DNA of 64,000 nt. It comes from Selaginella moellendorffii. Lineage: Eukaryota; Streptophyta; Lycopodiopsida; Selaginellales; Selaginellaceae. Position 1 is the stretch's first letter. Each line of letters starts with the position of its first letter. Below, in pieces: positions 34,838 to 46,979 of this stretch. Both the position numbers and the translations under genes were made by a program. The notes beneath the pieces were generated by a model. The model was not told where the DNA came from. It saw only the letters and a program-made list of their open reading frames with translations, and did no database searches. The stretch covers positions 936,148 to 1,000,147 of the forward strand of contig NW_003314297.1 of NCBI RefSeq assembly GCF_000143415.4. The letters are read 5' to 3'.

Positions 34838-35012
34838 TGTAAGTGCTTGAAATATGGAAAGGGAATACAAAAATGTGCATATCAATTAGCCCAAAAACCC
34901 TAACTTATATATAAGAGCGAGTGGTCCAGATTGAAACCAATCCGACAGCTGCCAAAATCCCACTACGCTAATATTAGTATACGGCATTGTAGCTGTACAC
35001 TTGGCCCTCACA
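34838..35012 (-). repeat. 3' LTR of the Ty3/gypsy element
   Basis: 175 bp, plus-strand ends TGTAAGTGCT and GGCCCTCACA. Its partner is 41271-41436 with shared text such as GCTAATATTAGTATACGGCA. A TATATATA box lies inside. Confidence 0.9.
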
Positions 35013-35028
35013 TCATCCCCCCCTCTCA
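35013..35028 (-). other. Polypurine tract of the Ty3/gypsy element
   Basis: The minus strand reads GAGAGGGGGGGATGA directly before the TGTGAGGGCC start of the 3' LTR. Confidence 0.8.
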
Positions 35029-35158
35029 GAATAATGGAAGACCATCAGAGTTCTCTTGTAGACAGGCTGGGATCTGGAGGAACATCAGGAGGGGGCATCG
35101 GCGGATCTGTAGGTGGTATTAACTGCTCCTGATCCCTTTGTATGAAGCATTTCAACTG

Positions 35159-35346
35159 CTACACATGCAAAATCTCTGAAGGATCGGCCTGCTGGACGTT
35201 ATGCTGAACCTTATAAACTTGTGGTCCAACTTGCCGCAACACCCGATATGGTCCTTTCCACTGTGCAAGGAGCCCTTTAGATAAACCACGTACCGTAAGA
35301 TGGGGAAAACAGACTAACACCAAATCATCAACTTTGTACTCTGCAG
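35159..35346 (-). pseudogene. Integrase C-terminal fragment, downstream of the inserted LTR
   Basis: On the minus strand it encodes YKVDDLVLVCFPHLT, then GLLAQWKGPYRVL and GPQVYKVQH, the GPY/F-type integrase tail. It is the direct continuation of the integrase at 37255-38115, separated from it by the solo LTR. The long frame that seems to join LTR and integrase is an accident of the insertion. Confidence 0.85.
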
Positions 35347-37146
35347 TGTGAGACACAAAATCCCTAGGCCCCAAAGTGGAGCCGGAAAGGGTGCCACGTG
35401 GTAGTGGCTGAAGCGACAGCCAAACAAGCGTAACACGTTTGGACCAAAAGCTCCGACTTGAAAAGTCAAGAGCGGGAGTGGAACTCCCAACGAAGTGCTC
35501 GAGGAACGAGCACGAAGCGAGCAAAAAGCGAGGCTCCAAAAAGGGACCCAAAAGGACCAACACATGACACGTGGAAGTGTCCGAGATGGACTCGAGTTGG
35601 AGTCCGAAGTGGAGTCCGAGATGGACCCGAGTTGGAGTCCGAAGTGGAGTCCGAGATGGACCCGAGTTGGAGTCCGAAGTGGAGTCCGAGATGGACCCGA
35701 GTTGGAGTCCGAAGTGGAGTTCGAGATGGACCCGAGATTGAGTCCGAGATGGAGTCCGAAGTGGAGTCCGAGATGGACCCGAGATGGAGTCCGAGATGGA
35801 GTCCGAGATGGAGTCCGAGGTGGACCCGAGATGGACCCGAAATGGAGTCCAAGATGGAGTCCGAGATGGACCCGAGATGGAGTCCGAGATGGAGTCCGAG
35901 ATGGACCCGAGATGGACCCGAGATGGAGTCCGAGATGGAGTCCGAGATGGACTCCGAGATGGAGTCCGAAGTCGAGACCGAGACCGGGACCGAGACCGAG
36001 ACCGAGACCGGGACCGAGACTGAGACCGAGACCGAGACCAAGATCGGGACCGAGACCGAGACCGAGGCCGAGGCCGAGACCGAGCCCGAGCCCGAGTCCG
36101 AGTCCGAATCCGAGTCCGAGTCCGAGTCCGAGTCCGAGTCCGGAGCCTGAGAGGGTGAAAGCCCAAAGCGTTCGTCTCCCAGACCCTGGGGGGTTTGGTG
36201 AGCTCCAAAAGTATAGTAAGGGGGAGGACTGCAGTGGAGCCAGTTTGGCCAGGAAAGGCCAGTTTGGCCCAGGAAGGCCGGACCCAGTGTTGGGTGATGA
36301 GCTGCCCACTGGGAAGTCCAAGACTAGAGTGAACACGGACCGACAAGCGGGGTAGCTTGGTGAAGTGTTCAAGAGCCGGCTCTAGTTCCCCCGGGAGATC
36401 GACTAGCCGATGCTCCCAGTCCAAGTGTGGGTGGCACTACCTACTTGGATACCTGGTGTGGCTCAATGGAACCCGCTCTAAGCCCATGGCTAGAGCACCC
36501 AAGGGCGGAAGGCGAGGAGAGTACCCAGGTGGCTCGCGTAAGGCCACGGTGTTCCGAAATGTTGTCCCAAAGGCCCAGACTGTGGAAAGGAAGAGGAACA
36601 GTCCTCTGGGGTAGTGACCAAGGACACAGTCGTGTGGTGAGGAAGTCCCAGAGGACCGTGGGACTTAGTGGTCGGGCCTGTGGGTCTCGATCCAGTGGCA
36701 GTGTTGGCAAACACGGCCAGGGGCAGAAAGGGACTTAGTGGGGATTGACAGAGGGATATTGGGGAAGGCTATTCCCCTTGTCAGTGGGCATCCTAAGGAT
36801 GCTAAGGAGTGGATCTGAGATGACCACTCACGGATGGTTTGCCTAGTCTTGGAGAGCCAAGACGGTGATGCAAGTGGTATTGGACTACCAGTGTGGCAAA
36901 GGTGATTGGGCATGGCCTTAGCGTAATGGGCTGCTATGTCGGTGGTACCTTTGAGTGTCGGTCATGGGATCGGACACGTGGAGCACTTGGACCAAGTGCA
37001 AATGTTGAGTGGCATGGATGCCATTCTCGGGGCTAGCAAGTCCCAAGTCCTGGATTGGACTTATGGAGGTTGTGAATGAGACTCCTCCAAGTGGTCAGAG
37101 GTGTGGTTAAGTGACTAAAGTAGAATGGAAAATTTAGTCGCTTACA
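35347..37146 (+). mobile_element. Solo LTR of family A inserted in the Ty3/gypsy element
   Basis: Exactly 1800 bp from TGTGAGACACAAAATCCC to TTAGTCGCTTACA, with a perfect target duplication TGCAG (35342-35346 and 37147-37151). It aligns along its full length with 109-1766. The minisatellite block is larger here (12-bp units 35579-35960, then hexamers to 36150). No primer site or interior follows, so it is a solo LTR. It postdates the Ty3/gypsy element. Confidence 0.95.
35579..36150 (+). repeat. Minisatellite passing into a hexamer satellite inside the LTR
   Basis: 12-bp units of the type GAGATGGACCCG/GAGATGGAGTCC run to about 35960, then GAGACC, GAGGCC and finally GAGTCC hexamers to 36150. 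All frames remain open through the block, which explains the long repetitive reading frames on both strands (up to 421 codons). None has a credible start, codon pattern or homology. Confidence 0.93.
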
Positions 37147-37254
37147 TGCAGGTGCACGATGATGGGAGTTGTATTGCCATTGTTGTCCCACTTGTACACG
37201 GCCTAAGTGTTCGGTAGACTCCACTTGGACAAGTGGAAGAATGCTCGTCAAATA

Positions 37255-38115
37255 CTAATCCCATGACCTAGCATCTGTAACTCGTGGCAATTGCGAAGGT
37301 AAACCTAGCTCCATTGGTAATATTGGATCATGACCATATAGGAGTTTATATGGTGAAGCACCAATAAAACTCTGCATCCCTGTGACATATGCATACCGAA
37401 GAGACGGCAAATAACCATCCCAGTCCGAATGCTGGAAGTTCACATACTTCACAATCATCCCCTTGAATGTCCGAACGAGCCGTTCCACCAGACTGTCTGA
37501 TTGTGGATGATAAGCACTCGTGAAAGTGTGGCGTATCCCCAACCGAGACGTCAAAACATGAAATGACTCAACCATAAATGTAAGACCATTATCCGAAAGA
37601 ATCTGCTCTGGACAAGAATGCTGGAACACCACAAGATTGAGGAGAAAGTATCCAACAGCAGTTGCAGAGGCGCTAGCAAGAGCACCAACTTCAACCCAAC
37701 GAGTCAAGTAGTCAGAAACAATAATAACATACTCATTGCCAACAGTTGACAGTGGAAAAGGTCCCATAAGATCAAACACCACCAACTCAAACGGACGGGA
37801 AATTGCAATTGACTCTAACCGTCCTTCTGCAGCCCGAGGGGGAGTATTACGAGCTTGGCACCAAACGCAGCTATGCACATACCGGATAATATCACGTCGC
37901 ATCTCCGGCCAATAGAAAGACCTGCGCAACTTCTCGGTTATATGACGATGTCCCATATGCCCACATAAAACAGGAGAATCATGGTAGGCATGGAGAAACC
38001 GCAGAATAAAGATAGAAGGCACCATCAGCCGTAAATGATCATAAGGATCCATCCTTACAAAATAAAGAAGGCTGTCTTCAAGGCGATATTGAGAATGTAA
38101 ATACCGGAAAGGCAA
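37255..38115 (-). pseudogene. Integrase of the Ty3/gypsy element
   Basis: The zinc finger HHCC is recognisable: HMGHRHITEKL for the histidines and CVWCQARN for the cysteines. The catalytic core has FDLMGPFP (first Asp), ILSDNGLTFMVESF (second Asp) and HPQSDSLVERLVRTFK (Glu). The fragment is open for 286 codons, but its C-terminal domain has been cut off by the inserted LTR (rest at 35159-35346). Confidence 0.9.
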
Positions 38116-38421
38116 GTCATTAGCAAGTGATGCAGGATTCTCAAACCCATCTCGAAGCCTTCGAATCCACGGCTCAATCTTTTGAGCTTCGCAAACTTCA
38201 TCAAGAGAAGGTAGATCTTGCTCTACACTTTGTGGACACTAAACGTCAAGTACAGCAACTGCCAACGGGACAAAATCCTCGTCTAGAAAATCCACAGAGG
38301 CTGGAACAACAGGCTCATCAGAAACATGAAAAGAGAATGGAAAAGGAAAAGGAGCTCGAGAAAGAGCATCAACATCAGCCATAGAACTCCCTGGGCGATG
38401 AACAACATCAAAATCATATAT

Positions 38422-38880
38422 TTAAAGCTTCAAAGCCCATCGAGCAGTACGACCAACCAGGTTCTTCCGCTTCAATAATGAAGTAACAGCAGCATAATCA
38501 CCTTCAAGTAACGTCCGAGAACCATGTAGATATGCATGAAGTTTCTCGAAACCCCAAACTGCTACTAAAGATTCTTTCTCTATCGTGGAGTAGTTCATTT
38601 CCGCTGGTTGTAATGTACGGCTTATATATCCAATAGGATGGCGCTGACAAAGCACACTCGAGCTCTCTTACATCAACACACCTCCAAAACCAATGTCAGA
38701 AGCATCCACGTGCAAAATAAAAGGTCGAGTGTAGTCAAGATATGCCAAAACTGGAGGAGTCGTCAATAGCTCTTTGAGATCCCCGAACGCTCGCTCACAA
38801 TCCGGAGACCAAATGAAAGATGATGTTGATGACTTCAGCAACGCTCGCAACGGTGCAATGAGATCAGAAAGATGATCCAC
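38422..38880 (-). pseudogene. RNase H region of the Ty3/gypsy element
   Basis: Two broken frames encode LLKSSTSSFIWSPDCERAF, ILHVDASDIGFGGVLM (catalytic Asp in VDAS) and HPIGYISRTLQPAEMNYSTI followed by EKESLVAVWG. An in-frame stop near 38668 separates them. Confidence 0.85.
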
Positions 38881-39120
38881 AAAACGACCAAGATACTACA
38901 CCTTGCCCAAGAAGTGCTGCACATCATTCACACACTTCGGAGTAGGGAACTTTAGAACAGCCACAAGTTTGTCAGGATCAACTTGCAAACCCTCATGAGA
39001 AATACGGTACCTAAGATAAGTTGTATCCTTGGACCCAAACACGCACTTCAACCGCTTCAGCTTTAAACCAACATCGCGTAGCTAATCCAACACTTTACAA
39101 ACATCACGAATGTGCTCTTC

Positions 39121-39585
39121 TCACGTCCCCTCCAAGTGAATCAAGACATCATCAATGAAATCAGCAGTCACCTTTGGCATATCACAAAGAACCTCGTCCA
39201 TCATCCGCTGAAAAGTTGTTGGAGCATTGTTCAAAACAAACAGCATCACCAAGAACTCGTACAAACTAAATAGTGTATGAAAAGCAGTCTTAGGAATATC
39301 CTCTTCGGCCATTAGTACTTGCCAGTACCCAGAAGCAAGATTTAGCTTGGTGAACCAATGACTTTGCCCTAGGCGATCCAAGAGATCAGCAGTGTGAGGA
39401 AGAGGGTACACATCCGGGATCATCACTTCATTTAATGGACGATAGTCGATGCAGAAACGAATACTCCTATTAGGCTTCGTCATAAGATGAGGTTCACATG
39501 CCCAAGGACTCCACGACTTCTGAATAACACCCTTTTCCAACATCTCCTTGACGTTTTCTTGATCTCCTTGGGTTACCGACGACAA
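39121..39585 (-). pseudogene. Reverse transcriptase of the Ty3/gypsy element
   Basis: The motif series reads FCIDYRPLNEVMIPDVYPLP, FTKLNLASGYWQV, FLVMLFVLNNAPTTFQRMMD and FIDDVLIHL, where FIDD is the polymerase active site (usually YxDD). Stops and a frameshift interrupt it after HLEGT and before the RNase H part. Confidence 0.88.
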
Positions 39586-39802
39586 ACAGAAACCTTGATT
39601 GGACGAGCATCTCCCGTTTGAATCGGATGATGTGTGGCAATCTTGGCCCCAGATAATAGGTCAAATTCAAAGAGATCAAAATACTCCTTCATGAGCCGGT
39701 CAACAGCTGCAACACAAAGATCATTGGAGGGATCGGAAAAGGGAAGAGTAGAACAAGATAGAAACATATGAGGAAATAGTGGGGGAACAAAAGTAATGGA
39801 AG

Positions 39803-40330
39803 CTAAGGTAGAGGTAGAGGGATGAAGAGGTACGGAAGTGAGAGGAATGGATGAAACATAAGGAAGTATGAGACAAGGGGAGAAACCTCAAAGTCACATT
39901 TGGCATGATTGTGCTGCAACCAATCTATACCAAGAATGAAGTCAAAAGCTTGACTCGACACCACCCACAACAACTGCAACTCAAGCTCGAGATTGCCCAC
40001 ACGCACAACTAGGTCTGCCTCATCTCGTGCACATGCATGTGTACGGCCGTTGCCATAAAGAATGAAAACTAGATCTGCCACACGACGCAAGTGTCGACAA
40101 CAATGTGTGGCAACAGGTCGAGCAATAGAAGATAAACTCGAACTTGTATCAACCAACATGGAGAAAATAATAGGAGACCTCTTGTTATTACATTGCTGAC
40201 GCCAAGGTCTCCACCTAGGAAATGGAGGTCGCCAATCCGGAAAGCACCGACAACACCGATAAGTATGACCAACTTCATCATACGCCCAACACGGCCACGA
40301 CCACGTCCTCGCCCTTGTCCTTGGACTCAA
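39803..40330 (-). pseudogene. Gag zinc knuckle and protease of the Ty3/gypsy element
   Basis: A decayed CCHC knuckle (CWAYDEVGHTYRCC) is followed by a degenerate aspartic protease, with SMLVDTSSS in place of the usual DTG(S/A) and FILGIDWLQHNHAKCDFE as the downstream flap-side motif. The frame changes within the region. Confidence 0.75.
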
Positions 40331-40430
40331 GTAGCAGCAGCATCAACCTCCATTGGAACAGGACCATCACTCTAGGAAGTGGAGCGGAAGGACGTGCAGC
40401 GAGAAGTGGAAGAGGCGACGTCAAATAACG

Positions 40431-41015
40431 TTATGCCAAGCGAAGAGCATCATTAAGGGTGGCAGGAGCAAGTGCATGCACAAGGCCGACAAGATCTTGA
40501 CGAAGCGTTGGCGACAACATTCCTAGCTTGATCCGCTCTGACATATTGGGCTCTGCATGAAGCAAAAGACTTCGGAAACAAACGCCAAATTGCATCACCG
40601 ACTTAAATGGCCTTTGGCAAAGACAATGCAATTGTTGGAAGGCATCGTCACAATCGTCGGCATGTCCAAAGGCGCGTTTGAAGACGTCCGGAAGAACACT
40701 CCAATCCCCACGAGTGGCCACACTCAATCTATTGTACCACTGCAACGCCATCCCTTGGAGACATGTGGGAAACTCACACAAACATCGAGCATCATCCCAA
40801 AAATGATATGTGGCAATCACCGTGAAATGATCGAACCAATGGTACACATCATCCCCAGGATTCCCACGAAAGAACTCCAGCCGAACGCAAGGATTGGCAC
40901 TAAGAGCAAGAGGAGTTGGACCACATGCCTTTAATGCCACCATCAATTGAGTTTGGTTGTTCAATTGCAAACACATAACATCAAGCAATTGGACCAACTG
41001 CTGCTCTAGAGTCAA
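40431..41015 (-). pseudogene. Gag of the Ty3/gypsy element
   Basis: The retrotransposon gag core motif is present: FFRGNPGDDVYHWFDHF, MALQWYNRL and LSPTLRQDLVGLVHA. There is no usable ATG: just upstream the DNA reads ATAGCAGATTAG, so a start and an early codon appear lost to point mutations. Confidence 0.82.
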
Positions 41016-41270
41016 AGGAGGAGATTGCTAATCTGCTATGAAAACAGATGAAGAAAGAGCAAAAGAAGAGAAATGACAAAATAATGAGAAGGAAATGGGA
41101 GATCTAGACAATGCAAAAAGCTAAATCTAAACTAAAATCTTGAAAAGGAAGAACAAAAGAAAGGAAATGGAAAAAACTAGATCTAGACAATGCAAAAGTT
41201 AGATCTAAACTAAAATCCCAAATTCAAGCACTCCTCAAGGACAATCAAAGGTGCCCCTCACCTCCACTAA

Positions 41271-41436
41271 TGTGAGTGCTTGGAATATGGAAAGGGAATA
41301 CAGAAATATGCATATCAATTAGCCCAGCTTATATACAGGAGTGAGTAGTCCGGATTGAAACCAATCTAACGGCTACCAAAATCCCATTATGCTAATATTA
41401 GTATACGGCATCATAGCTGTACACTTGGCCATCACA
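41271..41436 (-). repeat. 5' LTR of the Ty3/gypsy element
   Basis: 166 bp, plus-strand ends TGTGAGTGCT and GGCCATCACA. It differs from the 3' LTR by substitutions and by a short deletion near the TATA region. The minus-strand sequence after it (TTAGTGGAGGTGAGGGG) is not an initiator-Met primer site, so the primer tRNA is unknown. Confidence 0.88.
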
Positions 41437-41440
41437 ACAC

Positions 41441-42465
41441 TTGTTTTATAGGAAAATATTACATAATAAAGAAATCTTTTAGAGTAATTTCCAAAAAGAA
41501 TTAAATATTATTTTATATATGATGATAGTCCCATAATTTATTTTTATTGTTATTTTTCCAAATTATTATTATAGAAGTTTAAAAAATTTAATCCATTTAT
41601 TGCCACGACTTTCATTATATTTAATATAATGTATAATAAAACAAAAATTAAATTAATCCATGGATGAAAAAACAATTTTTTTAGGGTGTACACTCTTTAA
41701 AAATATTTTTAATCCTTTAAAATATTTATAAATGTATAAAATTTAGTTTGCTTAAGTACCTTTTATCACGTTTCTTAAATTCCTCTTTAATGCAACTTTT
41801 GCTTCTTCGTATACATCACTGCTAAGTACTTATGACAAATTTTATTTATGTTATAAAAGTATAAATACATTTTAAGGATAATTTGTTTGGCATCTTTGTT
41901 TCTTCAGAATATTTTTTTGAGCAAAAAAATTTTCTTAAATTTGGGTTCAACTTCCAATTTAAATAAAATTGGGTAAATAACTTTGTCAATTTACATATTA
42001 ATTTTTATGCACATGTGTAAATTTATTTTGATCTGCAAGTATGATCTTGCAGAATTAGTTTGTAAAGTCTGGCACAGCTGTCCAACCATAGCTAACTTGT
42101 TTTAATCATGCTATTGCTAGTGCAGCACAAGGAATAAAATACACTTATAAAGATTCATGACTTAAGAAAAAGAAAAAGGGGCACTTCTAAGTTCTTGCTA
42201 GCTTTTTTCATGGGTTAGTCTACTTTTGAAACACAAATCTAACCAATTGTATACATGTAATTTTGTAAAACATAGTGATATAATTTCTGTTATCACCTGA
42301 GGAAACCATGATAGTTCAACTACACAAACTGTAAAGAGCCATGGTAAGCTCGCAGCTTTAAATAAACCATTGTTCTGTAGGTGAACACTCGAAACTAATC
42401 AAACAAGTTGCCTCTTATCAGTAAATCGGCGAGAGGCTTTTAATCTTGCTCAGTTTACAGTAATT
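41441..42465. other. AT-rich gene-free sequence
   Basis: No reading frame or repeat structure was recognised. The last ~100 bp probably hold the 3' untranslated region of NOL6. Confidence 0.5.
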
Positions 42466-45400
42466 TTACTTTTCCTTTACTTTCAAGTATATGCTCGCCA
42501 CAAGACCCTTGCCTAAACTCACGAGGTTCTCCACGATAGAGTTCTCGTCGTTACGTTTTCTTTTAGTTCCAACAAACACCTGAGCAGCGTCGTAGGCATA
42601 AGCATCAAGACATACAGACATTCACACAATTGTACCTCCTGTTTCTGCAAGGTGAGTCCGATGACGTCGCTTCCCAAAACGTCGTACCACACGTCATAGT
42701 AGTCACCAAATTTTGCCTGTTTTTCCACAGACCATCCTCTTGCAAAGACCAAAAAGCCAATTTGTACCTTGATATCTTGCACAAACTCCACGACTGGATT
42801 GAAACCGACAAATAGCTGGTTTGTGCGAAACGCGAGATGGCTTCTAACATCCGGACAGACGAACGCAGCTGGTAAATAACACGGTCTTAGAAAGAAGATC
42901 ATAAAACTACTGTCAGCCTACCTTGGAGCTTCCCCAACTCAGGAGAGAAAAGCACACGGCCTGGGTGGGGTAAGCTTTTCCGTTGCAAGACAAGGACGGC
43001 ATCGTAACAATTCAGTGGAGTTCGAAACAATGACTACAAGCAAGAAAACGTAGACAACTGAACGTCAACGAAAATTAAGTAGCAACAACAAACCTGCCAT
43101 CTGTTGTCCATTCCAGTTATATTGCTCGTCAGCAGTGCCGCAGAGCTTTTGGCATACGCAACAAGCCTTTTCAGAGCCTGTAAAGCAAGAGAAAAGAAAA
43201 TTGGCCACTACAAACAAACACAAAGAAAGACACTTACTGGCTTTAAAGGCAAACACCTTGTAGAAGTGACCGACTGCATGTCATACGATGTGGCAATAAA
43301 CATAGCAGGTCCTTTTGAACCCTCGTAGAAGTCGGCGTGTTCACCTCTTCTAGTAGCCTCGAAAAACGCCTGGCACAAGGGAGGTCTTCAAACTAGGAGA
43401 TTTAACTCCATGCAACTTACCACTACAGTCTCCCGATCTTTCGAAGACATATCTCCGTTGATGTCCACAATTAAAGGAGAAAGGTGCCAGTCATAGTTTG
43501 CGAGCAACCTAAGAAATCTGAAAAACCGCAGATTGGTTAAATGAATAGCTCATTTAGGCACAAACGAGAAGGTTGCTCAGTTAACCGCATTCAGAAAACT
43601 GAAACTTCATCGAGATCAGTCATGTGGTATCATCATAGCAACCCCGAAATTTTTAGAAGATTTTAGTGTTACCTCAGAAAGCCAGTAATTCTCGTTGAAG
43701 GTGGAAACATTGGCTGTGGTCGAGTGAAAATGTAAGCGACCAGCAACTCAATAGCCTCCTCTGTAATGACGTCGGAGAAAAGATGGGCACCAATCCATCT
43801 CTTTGCAAGCCTATACATTATGTCAGAACTGATTATGAACACACGCCGTAAAATACCTGACAGTAGGACCATAAGCGGGACACCTTCCCTGCAAGCCATT
43901 TAATGTGCTGGAATGAACGCTATGAAATATAAGATCATCCTTGATACTGATATTACTGATAGCCGCCATGCCTGTGGACCATAACTGTTAGAAATAATCA
44001 CACTAGTACCCTTACCCTTGTGTTTTATAAGCGTGGGATCCTTTTCGTAGGCTATAGAAATCCGAAATGCAAAGCCATTCATCAAAATGTCGACTGCATC
44101 TTCAGATACAACAGAATCTAGATGCCACTGCTTGTGCATGCTGAAGAAGCGAAGGAAATCAGCCATAAACCAATCCATGGAAAAGTTTCACCTATCCGCA
44201 ATTTTCAAACAAAAGGCCGCTTTTGTTTTCTTGATTGCAATCACGTCGTTTGGCCATCGACCCGATCCCTCTAACTAAAAGAACATTAGATACAGTTCAT
44301 TATGGAAGACAAATGAGTCAGACCTGTATCATTACTTCCAAAGGTTCTAAAAACACGCCTACAACACCTCCCTTGGTAGAATGCCTAGGCCGAGGTGTGT
44401 ACACTGCAGCATGCCTGAAAGCTAAAATAACAATAAATAAATCATGATCATTAAAGCATAAGGACTTACCAGCGCTAATAGGTTGTACAGAGGAAATTTT
44501 TAAAGGAAGAGCAAGCGCTTTGAGGCGCTTTGTAAACTCTTCCAGCGCTTGTAAAATCTTAGGTGTGCTTCCGATGGAATCTACAAAACCTCTTGTGACC
44601 AGCAAGACTCGAGGATATAGAAAACGCGCACCTTGATTTTTGTCTAGTAAAGAAAAATCTAGTTGGTCAGAAACTGTTTCAACCGGTCCTGCGCCAGCAA
44701 AGTGCCTGATAAGGATGTATTCCGAAACTCGAGCTATGATAAGATGACGCTTCCATGGTTCACACTCCCACCCTGCGAAAATAAAAATAAGTGAGCATTT
44801 ACAGCATCGACTAGCTCAGCTTACCAACTGCTTCTGCAATTGTTCCGTCCTTGAACCTACGAAGCTCGGCTTTTTTACCCCAAAAGGATCGAAATTTTGC
44901 TGACTACTACAGCATTGAGTTAGAAAGAGCGCAAAGCAGGTAAAATGTTTACCTCTTCTTTTTTGTCTGCGCTTGGCCCCACATCAACCATTCTGTAGGC
45001 GTTCTCTATGTCGTTCAGTATAGCTCCAATCTGGATTTTCGAGGGCAGGAACTTCGACAGACCCTGGCAAATCATAAATTTAAATACAGCTCGTCTAGAT
45101 TCGGCCACCTTACCTTCTTTGGATTCCAGCCGCTCGCAATAGTTCTCCTGAGAACTCGCACTAGTTTTGTTCTATCTTTCAAAGCTTTACTTAGGACGTT
45201 CTCAGCCTTTCCTTCACTTCCTCTCCACGCCCCATCATTAGAGAAATCACATTTCGACGTGTCGTCGATTTCCAGCCTGAAAGTTAACGAGGATTAGATT
45301 CAGTGAAATGCTATGGAGATGTTGGCTTTTGATAGAGCAGAAATTCATCTTGAATACTGCATGTATCTTCATGCAACACGTCAATATTGGCGATTTTCAG

Positions 45401-46979
45401 CGCTAAATGCACTATAAAATCAGCAGTGCACCAGTGACTCTAGTCCATCGCCAGTACCAAGAAAAAACACATACTCACCTGATTTGGCAATCAAAGTAAG
45501 ATGCAAAGTCAACTGCCGCAAGAAAGGACTCTTGAAAGCCACTGTCAGCGGTTATGGCCTCGAGGGTACGCTCCGCAAAAAGCTTAAGCTGTAACAGGAG
45601 AGTGTTAAAACGAAAAACGTCGATCATCTATTACCTCTTTCAATGAGTTCTTTGTCATCCGAAACAAAAGATTCGTTCCATATGTATCAGGAAATAGAAC
45701 TCGAGACTCGTCAACCTGTGGGTCACAAATAAAACATTGAGGAACGAACATAATCACTTTACCGTCAGAGCTGGTCTCCTTTCAGTCCCCTGAAGTTCTA
45801 GTCTGAAGCCTTTTCCCAACACATCATACTTCGCTGAGTAAGGGAAAAGTTATTACCAAGAGCATTGCAAGCACAAGGCAAGTCATTACCGATCATCTCT
45901 AAAGAAACGCGAAAATTTTGCAAGGCCGTCATGTGATTAGACAGCCGCTGACCACCGGCTACACTACTCAAATGGAGAATCATGATCGATAGGAGGAATC
46001 CATTCATAGTATCCGGCTGACCATAAGAGCTCCTTTGCCGTAACCATACCTTCAAAAACATTAAAGAAACGTGAACTTGGGAGCTCAACAAGCAAAAACA
46101 ACGCACCTTCAAAAGCATCACAGCCTCTTGCAACCTTCTAGAATGGCATAACAAGTTCTTTTCCACAGTGCTGAGTTCTTCTACAAACATGTCCTCAAGG
46201 ATGCTACCGTTATAGCTTGGTGTAGCCTGAAGCGGCTCTCCAGTCCCTTCATTATGCACATTACTTCTTCCATCGTCAAGTTTCGAGATATCAAAAACGT
46301 TGCTAGAGATCGTAGGTATCACACGAAGGTCAAACATTCCTGAGGCTGACTGATACAGTGTTAGAAAGCTACATCAACAAAGAAAAAGATCATTTACCTG
46401 TGTGAAGAACCAACACTGGCTTACGGGCATCATGGTGAAGAAATGCCCACTCGATGCTCTTAAAAAACCCACATTTGGAAAGGATCTTGAAAACGTACGC
46501 CAAGTAAAGAGCGCGCTTAGCATGGTAACGATGGTTAAGGTAGTCCTTCTCGTAGAAACAAGCCTGGGAAGGGAGAAGAAAAACATTTCAGTCATAAAAC
46601 AGCAAACACAAAAGCACAACCTTTGGAATACGCATCGCCAAATCCACGACAGTAGCAGGCCTTGCCATTGTTCGTGTTGAGTAGCTACCGACTAAAGTGA
46701 AAGATTCGGGTCTCTTAAACTCGAGCAAAGACCTGTCCTCAGGAACACCAAGGTCATCCAAGAATCCACTGGCGAGCGACCTTGGAACCTTCAAGAGAAA
46801 AAACAAATGTTTTGAAAATCACATTGGGTACAATGCGGTACCTTTTCCTCCGGGATTTTCATCAGAGCATCCTTGACAGCTTCGATCGCCGCATCCACTG
46901 CCGGCTCAAGATCGCCGTAATCGACACGGATCTCGGCGAGGAGCGCCTCGAGCTTGAGCTGCGCCAGCGCCGAATCCAT
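42466..46979 (-). CDS. NOL6: Nucleolar RNA-associated protein (Nrap / NOL6 / Utp22)
   Basis: Component of the small-subunit processome that matures 18S rRNA in the nucleolus. Twenty-three exons, in transcript order: 46842-46979, 46621-46788, 46398-46563, 46107-46339, 45890-46049, 45763-45833, 45635-45715, 45479-45588, 45114-45276, 44953-45063, 44825-44900, 44470-44772, 44324-44421, 44192-44274, 44016-44140, 43857-43971, 43673-43810, 43421-43517, 43238-43369, 43094-43177, 42922-43033, 42636-42868, 42466-42579 (1036 aa). Family landmarks are ATVVDLAMRIPK, YLNHRYHAKRALYL, GKKAELRRFKDGTIAEAV, RCPAYGPTVRLAKRW and DYYDVWYDVLGSDVIG. The protein is a degenerate nucleotidyltransferase-like array used as scaffold. 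Two acceptors (44900, 43971) were chosen because only they keep frame and homology. Confidence 0.93.

Larger units (their letters stand above)
34838..41436 (-). mobile_element. Degenerate Ty3/gypsy retrotransposon interrupted by a solo LTR
   Basis: It lies on the minus strand: 5' LTR 41271-41436, gag, protease, RT, RNase H, integrase, polypurine tract, 3' LTR 34838-35012. ACAC flanks both ends (34834-34837 and 41437-41440), perhaps the remains of a target duplication. Domain order PR-RT-RH-INT marks Ty3/gypsy. Stops and frameshifts break every domain and the two LTRs differ at many sites, so it is old and inactive. A family-A solo LTR at 35347-37146 splits the integrase C-terminal coding part. 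Confidence 0.92.

Noticed and set aside
35159..36424. A 421-codon minus-strand frame, plus 352- and 286-codon frames on either strand, in the LTR
   Set aside because: They arise because the 12-bp and 6-bp repeats keep all phases open. The 421-codon frame only joins integrase tail to LTR by accident of the insertion.
42768..42797. A possible 30-bp intron in NOL6 starting GTACAAATTGG
   Set aside because: Reading through keeps frame, gives conserved C-terminal sequence (VQIGFLVFARGW), and 30 bp is too short to splice.
44901..44904. NOL6 acceptor at TAG before TCAGCAAAA
   Set aside because: It leads to an in-frame stop. The AG four bases on keeps the conserved KKAELRRFKDG block in frame.
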